This document shows, in pieces, positions 1 to 5,249 of a stretch of 5,471 nucleotides of DNA; positions within the stretch are counted from its first letter, which is position 1, and the number at the start of each line of letters is the position of its first letter. The stretch is from Alistipes sp. (GTDB taxonomy: Bacteria > Bacteroidota > Bacteroidia > Bacteroidales > Rikenellaceae). The notes beneath the pieces were generated by a model. It had not been told where the DNA came from and ran no database searches. It saw only the letters and a program-made list of their open reading frames with translations. The position numbers and the translations under genes were made by a program. The DNA lies in assembly GCA_031285485.1 (NCBI GenBank), contig JAITWC010000002.1, positions 1 to 5,471 of the forward strand, given 5' to 3'.

Positions 1-29
1 GCTGGTGGAATTTAAATAACCGACGGAAC

Positions 30-1130
30 ATGAAACGGTATGTTTTGTCGGTCGTGTACACGTTGTTCTCGATCGCGGCGGGCGCCCGACAGACAACGGT
101 CGAGGTCGACCAAAAAATCGTGACGGAACAACAAAGTTCCGTCACGGAGGTTGCCGTAGGATCAGTGGCGGTAACGGAACGAACGACGGAAGTCGCAACA
201 GCGGCGGAGAACGGCCAACCGACCATACACGAGGCGATAAACCATGCCGCAAATATCGCGACATATACCGAAAAAATCGCAGATCACACGAAACCCGATA
301 TAGACTACTGGTTGTTGGGGATAACCATACTCTCATTGATGATTGCGTTCGTGTCGACGTGGTACGCTTTCAGATCGTGGTACTGGACGAAAGTCGCAGC
401 GACAAAGGTTGCGGAACTGAGGATAAAAACCGATGCGCAAAAGGAGACGTTGTGGGATATCGTGCGGCATCTGTATCGAAACAAAGTCGTGTTGTGCGCC
501 ATCGAACGGAAAATCGGAAAGGAATACGGCGAAAACGGACTGGCGAAGTGTTATCCGTCGGAAGAGCATATCCACAAACTGAAAGTACTGGCAGAAGACC
601 TGCATCTCGACAGATTCGAATGCACGAGGCCCGGGCACCACAACATGTTACACGAATTCGAACTGCATTTGAGAAATTACAACACAAAGGTGGATGTGAC
701 GGCAGAACACCTCAGATCGACAGGTGTGCCCGTCGGAATCAAGGAGGAAGACCTGCGGTTTCTGGGTGGCGAGTCGGAGACACTCACAGAGAAAATACTG
801 GAATTGATGTATGTGACCGAGGGGAAGAATGATTCTGAAAATTTTGGTCCGCAAAAAAAGGAGTACTATAAAGAGATATGCAAGCGACTCATAGAAAGAT
901 ATGAGAAAGATTACGAAGATGTGGAGAAAACGTATCCGACGGAATTGCGGGAAGTAAAAGGGCGAAAGCACGATCCGTACTACGATGGCGAGTTGAATAT
1001 CACAGATCTGTTAAACAAGGCAATAGTCCATAAAATATTCAAGGATAAAATTGGATTGATACCGTTCGGGGTAAAGCCCGGGATAGGTTGTGAGGTGATG
1101 TCGGCTTTGGAGTCGGATTCGGATAAGTAG
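30..1130 (+). CDS. Membrane-anchored protein of unknown function with signal peptide, one TM helix and charged helical C-terminal region
   Basis: 366 aa; I do not recognise a named family. Residues 1-20 look like a signal peptide (MKRY, then a hydrophobic stretch ending AAGAR). Residues 21-90 are Thr/Val/Glu-rich with a recurring V-T-E motif (TEQ, TEV, TER, TEV) and probably lie outside the cytoplasm. A transmembrane helix spans about 93-115, followed by RSWYWTK, so the positive-inside rule puts the C-terminal 250 residues in the cytoplasm. That part is rich in Lys, Glu and His, mostly helical, with conserved-looking stretches HLYRNKVV (147-154), YPSEEHIHKLK (175-185) and LHLRNYNTKVDV (212-223), which argues for a genuine protein. 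The ATG at 30 is chosen for the signal peptide, but the frame has no stop back to base 3, so a start before the window cannot be excluded. Other frames end with stops at 13-15 and 17-19, possibly an upstream gene. Codon use (AAA, GAA, ATA) is more AT-rich than in the genes to the right, hinting at transfer. Confidence 0.8.
   Translation: MKRYVLSVVYTLFSIAAGARQTTVEVDQKIVTEQQSSVTEVAVGSVAVTERTTEVATAAENGQPTIHEAINHAANIATYTEKIADHTKPDIDYWLLGITILSLMIAFVSTWYAFRSWYWTKVAATKVAELRIKTDAQKETLWDIVRHLYRNKVVLCAIERKIGKEYGENGLAKCYPSEEHIHKLKVLAEDLHLDRFECTRPGHHNMLHEFELHLRNYNTKVDVTAEHLRSTGVPVGIKEEDLRFLGGESETLTEKILELMYVTEGKNDSENFGPQKKEYYKEICKRLIERYEKDYEDVEKTYPTELREVKGRKHDPYYDGELNITDLLNKAIVHKIFKDKIGLIPFGVKPGIGCEVMSALESDSDK
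112..146 (-). terminator. Perfect 11-bp hairpin plus T-tract: antisense intrinsic terminator inside the first gene
   Basis: Bases 119-129 and 136-146 are exact reverse complements (CGTGACGGAAC / GTTCCGTCACG) with a 6-nt loop. Read on the minus strand, the stem is followed by A and then six T (117-112), the classic layout of a Rho-independent terminator. On the plus strand nothing T-rich follows, so it is directional. It lies within codons 28-39 of the protein at 30-1130, and the two arms encode the two V-T-E repeats. It would stop antisense transcription running leftward. A protein-binding dyad or a chance product of repeated V-T-E codons are alternatives. Confidence 0.5.
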
Positions 1131-1348
1131 GGGAATGATCGGTATTCGAATGAAATAACGGTTAAAAAACATGATTTGTGGAGTGAGGGCAACACCTGTT
1201 GCTTGTCGGGCGTCTTCATCCGGTACGTTCTACCTCAATTTAGCCACCCGGTTCAACAACGTTCAGGGGGCGATGGAGGACAACGACCCGGCGGAGGAGA
1301 TCGGGCCGGAAGGGACGGCGCCGCCACAGCGGCGGAGAATGCAAATTG
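1131..1348. other. Convergent intergenic gap, no gene assigned
   Basis: This 218-bp stretch separates the stop of the membrane protein (plus) from the stop of the CDF transporter (minus). I found no TAnnTTTG box on either strand and no strong intrinsic terminator for either gene. Small inverted repeats are GCAAC/GTTGC at 1189-1202 (loop ACCT) and CGCCGC/GCGGCG at 1319-1334 (4-nt loop), neither followed directly by a T-tract. Short open frames exist (for example a 28-codon ATG frame from 1273 to 1359 overlapping the CDF 3' end), but nothing in them looks like a conserved protein. Confidence 0.6.
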
Positions 1349-2269
1349 TCAAAAACTGACTCCAAAAGGTTCGGTTTTATGATGCGCGCCGAACGGCTCG
1401 ACATGTACCTCAATATCGTAAACATCGACCACCTCGTCGCGGATGCTCTCCTCCACGCGGTCGGCTATGGCGTGGGCGGCGGAGACGCTCATCTCGCCCT
1501 CCAACTCTACGTCGAGGTCGATCATCCACCTGCCGCCGACGGAACGGATGCGCAGGTGGTGGGGATTTTTCGCCTCGGCCACGCGGCCCACGGCGTCGAA
1601 CACCTGCCGGTAGATAGTTTCGTCCTTCACGTGGTCCATCAGCACGCCCGCAGATTCAAGGACTATCCCCATACCGATCTTGACGATCCACATACTGATG
1701 ATAAGGCTCGTGACGGTATCGAGGATCGGCATCCGCAACACATAGGTGAAGAACAGCCCGGCCAGCACTCCGACGGAGATTATCACGTCGCCCTGCATGT
1801 TCTTGGCGTTGGCGATAATCATATCGGAGCCGCAACGCTTGCCCACCCGGAACTGGTACCACGACAGGGCGAACTTGCCCCCTATGGAGAACACCGTAAC
1901 CCAAATCGACAGCATGCCCGGCAGTTCGCGTTCCTCCCCCGAGAAGATCATCCGCAACGACGGGATGAACATCTGCACCCCGGCGAACAACACCACAAGG
2001 CCCAGCACGATAGACGCCACTCCCTCGGCCTTGTCGTAACCGAACGGATAGCGGCGGCTGGGAGGACGGCGCACGATGTAGGCCGTGGTGAGCATGATGA
2101 GCGAGATCACGACATCGATCGACGTGTCGACCCCGTCGCCCATCACCGCCATGCTGCCCGCGATGAGGCCCACCGCCACCTTAGAGGCTGCCAGCACGGC
2201 GTTGCCGATGGTGCTGACCCACGATGTGCGCACCAGTATACGCTCCTTTTCTCTCTTCAAATCTTCCAT
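1349..2269 (-). CDS. Cation diffusion facilitator (CDF) family divalent metal/proton antiporter
   Basis: 306 aa, the usual length for a FieF/YiiP-type CDF exporter, which moves Zn2+, Fe2+, Mn2+ or similar ions out across the inner membrane against protons. Six transmembrane helices lie near residues 15-36, 43-64, 82-104, 118-138, 162-182 and 184-205. TM2 holds the metal-site pair D48 and D52 (VDTSID). TM5 holds D161, but the position four residues earlier, His in FieF, is N157 (NMQGD). The cytoplasmic domain (about 215-293) keeps H237, H289 and E291 (HVEP) at places where FieF binds its regulatory zinc pair; by alignment from memory, D253 replaces FieF H261. A short tail repeats EPFG (291-294, 300-303). 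The ATG at 2269 gives a normal N-terminus; GTG at 2233 behind AAGGAG (2248-2243) is an alternative start. The gene stands alone, divergent from ftsY. The metal cannot be told from sequence alone. Confidence 0.93.
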   Translation of the reverse strand: MEDLKREKERILVRTSWVSTIGNAVLAASKVAVGLIAGSMAVMGDGVDTSIDVVISLIMLTTAYIVRRPPSRRYPFGYDKAEGVASIVLGLVVLFAGVQMFIPSLRMIFSGEERELPGMLSIWVTVFSIGGKFALSWYQFRVGKRCGSDMIIANAKNMQGDVIISVGVLAGLFFTYVLRMPILDTVTSLIISMWIVKIGMGIVLESAGVLMDHVKDETIYRQVFDAVGRVAEAKNPHHLRIRSVGGRWMIDLDVELEGEMSVSAAHAIADRVEESIRDEVVDVYDIEVHVEPFGAHHKTEPFGVSF

Positions 2270-2277
2270 AATCGCGC

Positions 2278-2285
2278 CAAAGATA
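2278..2285 (-). promoter_or_regulatory. Bacteroidota -7 box for the CDF gene
   Basis: TATCTTTG on the minus strand matches the Bacteroidota consensus TAnnTTTG exactly. No clear TTTG -33 element is visible about 19 bp upstream, where the DNA is AT-rich. The box ends 8 bases before the CDF ATG, so a start site at the usual distance would give a leader of about 0-4 nt, that is, a leaderless or nearly leaderless mRNA. Confidence 0.6.
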
Positions 2286-2286
2286 G

Positions 2287-2294
2287 TATATTTG
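2287..2294 (+). promoter_or_regulatory. Bacteroidota -7 box for the ftsY operon
   Basis: TATATTTG matches TAnnTTTG exactly. The -33 position (about 2264-2267, TTCC) is only a half match to TTTG. Transcription would start near 2299-2302, leaving a leader of about 17-20 nt that is AT-rich and has no Shine-Dalgarno sequence, which is normal in this phylum. It should drive ftsY, the DUF4919 gene and rimO, since no further promoter box was found between them. Confidence 0.65.
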
Positions 2295-2318
2295 CGGGAT
2301 AATTATTTTAAGATCGTT

Positions 2319-3308
2319 ATGGCATTGTTCGACATATTCAAAAAAAAGGCCGGAACGCCGGCGGCGGATTTAACTACGCAGAGAGAGGAAAAAAAGGCCC
2401 TTGATGCAGGGCTTCAAAAAACACGCCAGGGTTTGTTCTCGCGTCTGACGAGAGCCGTGGCGGGACGTTCGAAGGTCGACGAGGAGATGCTCGACGAGTT
2501 GGAAGGGGTGCTTGTCTCGTCCGACGTTGGTGTCGACACGACTGTCGGGATTATCCGCCGCATAGAGCAACGCGTGGCCCGCGATAAATATCTGGGAGCC
2601 GACGAGTTGCAAAACATTCTGCGAGAGGAGATAACCGCGCTGCTCGAAGAGAACGACACTGCGGGGGATTTCGGCGCCGCACCCGCACCCGGAGAACCTT
2701 ATGTCCTGATGGTCGTAGGGGTCAACGGCGTGGGCAAGACCACGACCATTGGCAAACTCGCGGCGAAACTTACCCGCGAAGGCAAAAAAGTGTACATCGG
2801 AGCCGCCGACACCTTCCGCGCCGCCGCGATAGACCAGCTTCAGGTGTGGGCCGACCGTGCCGGGGCAACGATGGTGCGCCAGCAGATGGGCTCCGACCCC
2901 GCATCGGTGGCCTACGACACGCTGCGGTCGGCCGTGGCCAACGGCGCCGACGTGGTGCTGATCGACACCGCCGGAAGGCTTCACAACAAAGTGGGGCTGA
3001 TGAACGAACTCACCAAGATCCGCAACGTGATGGCAAAGGTCGTCCCCTCGGCGCCCCACGAGGTGATGCTCGTGCTCGACGGCTCCACGGGCCAGAACGC
3101 CTTCGAGCAGGCCGCGCAGTTCACCGTCGCCACGCAGGTCTCGTCGCTCGCCATAACGAAACTCGACGGCACGGCCAAGGGGGGTGTCGTGATAGGCATC
3201 AGCGACCGTTTCCGCGTGCCGGTGCGCTGGATCGGCGTGGGTGAAGGCATCGACGACCTTCAGGCCTTCGACCGCCGCGCGTTCGTCGATGCGCTTTTCG
3301 AGGAGTGA
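2319..3308 (+). CDS. ftsY: Signal recognition particle receptor FtsY (SRP-type GTPase)
   Basis: 329 aa. FtsY is the membrane-associated GTPase that pairs with SRP (Ffh plus SRP RNA) and hands ribosomes making membrane proteins to the Sec translocon. The N-terminus MALFDIFKKK is the short amphipathic, Lys-rich start typical of FtsY proteins lacking a long acidic A domain. The N domain covers about 31-112. The G domain then carries every expected motif in order: G1 GVNGVGKT (134-141), DTFRAAA (164-170), DTAGR (216-220), TKLD (280-283) and GVGEG (306-310). The open frame extends back to 2085, but ATG 2319 is chosen because it begins the canonical N-terminus, sits just downstream of a perfect -7 box and does not run into the divergent CDF gene. 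The next gene starts 4 bp after the stop. Two A-AAA-AAG runs near the 5' end are discussed in the findings. Identification is firm. Confidence 0.97.
   Translation: MALFDIFKKKAGTPAADLTTQREEKKALDAGLQKTRQGLFSRLTRAVAGRSKVDEEMLDELEGVLVSSDVGVDTTVGIIRRIEQRVARDKYLGADELQNILREEITALLEENDTAGDFGAAPAPGEPYVLMVVGVNGVGKTTTIGKLAAKLTREGKKVYIGAADTFRAAAIDQLQVWADRAGATMVRQQMGSDPASVAYDTLRSAVANGADVVLIDTAGRLHNKVGLMNELTKIRNVMAKVVPSAPHEVMLVLDGSTGQNAFEQAAQFTVATQVSSLAITKLDGTAKGGVVIGISDRFRVPVRWIGVGEGIDDLQAFDRRAFVDALFEE
2340..2362 (-). terminator. Terminator-like hairpin plus T8 on the antisense strand of ftsY (first of a tandem pair)
   Basis: Minus strand: GCCGG (2362-2358), loop CGTT, CCGGC (2353-2349), one C, then eight T (2347-2340). 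The 5-bp stem is all G/C. It points leftward towards the CDF promoter about 55 bp away and could block antisense readthrough. On the coding strand it is simply the Lys-Lys-Lys-Ala-Gly-Thr-Pro-Ala region of FtsY, so it may be incidental. Confidence 0.35.
2389..2412 (-). terminator. Terminator-like hairpin plus T7 on the antisense strand of ftsY (second of a tandem pair)
   Basis: Minus strand: GCCCT (2412-2408), loop GCATCA, AGGGC (2401-2397), one C, then seven T (2395-2389). It has the same design and orientation as the hairpin at 2340-2362, 27 bp away. The coding strand reads Glu-Lys-Lys-Ala-Leu-Asp-Ala-Gly-Leu. Confidence 0.35.
3300..3305 (+). promoter_or_regulatory. Ribosome binding site inside the ftsY 3' end
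   Basis: GAGGAG, encoding the last two Glu residues of FtsY, lies 7 nt before the ATG at 3313. A good Shine-Dalgarno sequence is unusual in this phylum. It fixes the start of the downstream gene at 3313 rather than at upstream in-frame starts such as 3241, and implies translational coupling to ftsY. Confidence 0.65.
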
Positions 3309-3312
3309 GAAA

Positions 3313-3966
3313 ATGAGGGTAAAAAGAGCGATATTGGCAGTCGTTGTTTTGATGGGGTTTGCCGTTCCGACTCTCCGGTCGCAGCCCGCCCCCGACTGGT
3401 TGGAGGCGATAGCGCCGGGGTTCGACACCGTGGTGCGCGACCCGGTGGAGTACAGGCGGCTGGCCGACAAGTTCTCGGAGGGAATGGTGTGGATGCCGGC
3501 CCGCGACTGCGCCATAGTCTACTGGGGATTCCCAATGCAGCCGGGATTCACTCCCGAAGTGGCTGGCGAGGGCGACATGCAGCGAGCAATAATGGCCGAG
3601 GACTACGCCGCCGCCTACGCACTCGGAACGGAGATACTGCGCCGCACGCCTGTCAACCTCACCGCACTCTACTGGACACTCTACGCCGCCACCGAAACCC
3701 GCCAGTCGTGGGAGGTGCGCAACTCACTGAAGGGGCGATACAACAACCTCACCCGCATAATCTCGCTCAGCGGCGACGGAGTGTCGCCACCCACCGCCTT
3801 CAAAGTGGTGTGGAAGAACGATATGTACACCTACACCATGCTCGAACTCGGGCTTGAGATCGGCGACGGTTTCCTGTGGGACGACCGATGGACGGAGTTC
3901 GAGGTTACCCCGAGCGGGAAATTCTACCATAAATCAATCTTTTACGAACAGTGGGCGGGACGATAA
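3313..3966 (+). CDS. Secreted DUF4919-like protein of unknown function
   Basis: 217 aa. Residues 1-23 form a signal peptide (MRVKR, hydrophobic ILAVVVLMGFAV, then LRS-Q as a likely cleavage site); there is no lipobox Cys, so the mature protein should be soluble in the periplasm or outside. The body resembles the Bacteroidota DUF4919 family as I remember it: YWGFPMQPGF (70-79), a helical middle with an Ala/Tyr-rich repeat-like stretch (97-125), and the SGDGVSPPTAFKVV segment (153-166) followed by an aromatic, charged C-terminal end. No catalytic residues are recognisable, so no function is proposed. It is co-transcribed with ftsY (4-bp gap, Shine-Dalgarno within ftsY), and its last 16 bp overlap rimO. 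Its place between two housekeeping genes is odd for this protein type. The in-frame extension to 3241 is rejected because it would bury the signal peptide. Confidence 0.85.
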   Translation: MRVKRAILAVVVLMGFAVPTLRSQPAPDWLEAIAPGFDTVVRDPVEYRRLADKFSEGMVWMPARDCAIVYWGFPMQPGFTPEVAGEGDMQRAIMAEDYAAAYALGTEILRRTPVNLTALYWTLYAATETRQSWEVRNSLKGRYNNLTRIISLSGDGVSPPTAFKVVWKNDMYTYTMLELGLEIGDGFLWDDRWTEFEVTPSGKFYHKSIFYEQWAGR

Positions 3967-5249
3967 ACATAATAACAATGGGGTGCTCGAAAAACCTCGT
4001 CGACTCGGAGCGTCTGGCGGCGAGGGCTGCTGCGGCGGGCTGGGACGTGGTGTTCGACAGCAACGACCCGGGCGCGCGGGTGGTGGTTGTCAACACCTGC
4101 GGGTTCATCGGCGACGCCAAGGAGGAGTCGATCGAGATGATCCTCTCCCTGGCCGCGGCGCGGGAGCGGGGCGAGATCGACCGGCTCTACGTCATCGGCT
4201 GCCTGAGCGAGCGTTACGCCGACGAACTGCGCGCCGAGATCCCCGAGGTGGACGCCTGTTTCGGCGCCCGCTCCCTCGATGGGATCGTCGAGGAGTTGGG
4301 GGCAGGCCACACTCCTGCAACAACGCGCGTTTTGTCCACCCCGCCCCATTATGCGTACCTCAAAATCTCGGAGGGGTGCGACCGTCGGTGCGGATTCTGC
4401 GCCATTCCGTTGATCCGCGGGCCGCACGTGTCGGTGCCGATCGAAGAACTCGCGGCCGAGGCGCAGGCACTCGCCGCCGGGGGAGTCCGGGAACTGATCG
4501 TCATTGCTCAGGACACCACATACTACGGCCTCGACCTCTACGGCGAGCGGCGGCTGGCGGAACTGCTGAGGAGGCTGGCCGCGATCGACGGCATAGAATG
4601 GATCAGGCTGCACTACGCCTACCCCGCCGGTTTCCCCGAAGACGTGGCGGAGGCGATGCGCGACGAGCCCAAGATCTGCAAATACCTCGACATACCGCTG
4701 CAACACATCGCCGCCGGCCAACTGCGAGCCATGAAACGCGGACACGGCGGCGACGAAACCCGCGCCCTCGTGAGGCGGCTGCGCGAGGCGGTCCCCGGTC
4801 TGGCCCTGCGCACGACCATGCTCGTGGGCTACCCGGGCGAGACGGAGGCCGATTTCGAGGAACTGCTCGACTTCGTGCGCGAGGCGCGTTTCGAGCGGCT
4901 GGGGGTGTTCCCCTACTCCGCCGAGGAGGGCACATACTCCGCCGACAGCCTCGCCGACGACGTGCCCGACGAGGTGAAACGACAACGCGCGGAGCGGCTC
5001 ATGTCGTTGCAGGCCGACATCTCGGCCGAGCTGAACGCCGCGCTGGTCGGTTCCACGACGCGCGTGATAGTCGACCGTCGCGAAGGCGGCACATGGGTGT
5101 GCCGCAGCGAGCGCGACTCACCCGAAGTGGACGGAGAGATACTCGTCGGCGCCCCCGACGACGCCCTCTCGCCCGGCGATCTCATAACGGTGAGCATCAC
5201 CGGAGCCGACGAACACGACCTTTTCGCAACTTTCTCACGGGGGGAATAG
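3951..5249 (+). CDS. rimO: Ribosomal protein S12 methylthiotransferase RimO
   Basis: 432 aa, full family length. RimO is a cytoplasmic radical-SAM enzyme with two [4Fe-4S] clusters that adds a methylthio group to the beta-carbon of a conserved Asp of ribosomal protein S12 (Asp88/89). The N-terminal methylthiotransferase domain supplies C12 (MGCSKN), C50 (NTCGF) and C84 (GCLSERY) for the auxiliary cluster. The radical-SAM motif CxxxCxxC is C143, C147, C150 (GCDRRCGFC). Further landmarks are IAQDTTYYG (185-193), LDIPLQH (246-252) and VGYPGETE (292-299). A TRAM domain follows from about 365 to the end, with the RimO-typical RSERDSPEVDGEI (385-397), which separates it from MiaB. GTG 3951 is chosen because the first strand (INIITMGCSKN) needs it; a stop lies upstream in frame at 3930-3932, and ATG 3978 would delete that strand. 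The start overlaps the previous gene by 16 bp with no Shine-Dalgarno sequence, so translation is probably coupled. Confidence 0.97.
   Translation: MGGTINIITMGCSKNLVDSERLAARAAAAGWDVVFDSNDPGARVVVVNTCGFIGDAKEESIEMILSLAAARERGEIDRLYVIGCLSERYADELRAEIPEVDACFGARSLDGIVEELGAGHTPATTRVLSTPPHYAYLKISEGCDRRCGFCAIPLIRGPHVSVPIEELAAEAQALAAGGVRELIVIAQDTTYYGLDLYGERRLAELLRRLAAIDGIEWIRLHYAYPAGFPEDVAEAMRDEPKICKYLDIPLQHIAAGQLRAMKRGHGGDETRALVRRLREAVPGLALRTTMLVGYPGETEADFEELLDFVREARFERLGVFPYSAEEGTYSADSLADDVPDEVKRQRAERLMSLQADISAELNAALVGSTTRVIVDRREGGTWVCRSERDSPEVDGEILVGAPDDALSPGDLITVSITGADEHDLFATFSRGE

Noticed and set aside
1319..1334. CGCCGC/GCGGCG hairpin as terminator of the CDF gene
   Set aside because: The stem is sound but no T-tract follows on either strand.
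1326..1339. Exact 14-base match (acagcggcggagaa) to 198-211 in the first gene, giving the same TAAEN reading
   Set aside because: A match of this length in GC-rich sequence of this size is within reach of chance, and the surrounding bases do not align.
1273..1359. 28-codon ATG open frame (MEDNDPAEEIGPEG...) in the convergent gap
   Set aside because: A G-rich tract lies only 2 nt before the ATG, too close for a good ribosome site; there is no promoter box and it overlaps the CDF 3' end. Too little evidence for a small protein.
1346..2302. 318-codon plus-strand open frame, His- and Arg-rich
   Set aside because: It lies opposite the CDF gene, and its His/Asp-rich, low-complexity translation is the usual antisense reading of a GC-rich membrane-protein gene.
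2085..2318. N-terminal extension of ftsY to an upstream ATG at 2085
   Set aside because: It would run across the CDF 5' end and both promoters, and the canonical MALFDIFKKK start is at 2319.
3942..4985. 347-codon minus-strand open frame
   Set aside because: Antisense shadow of rimO; no recognisable domain, and rimO on the other strand is unambiguous.
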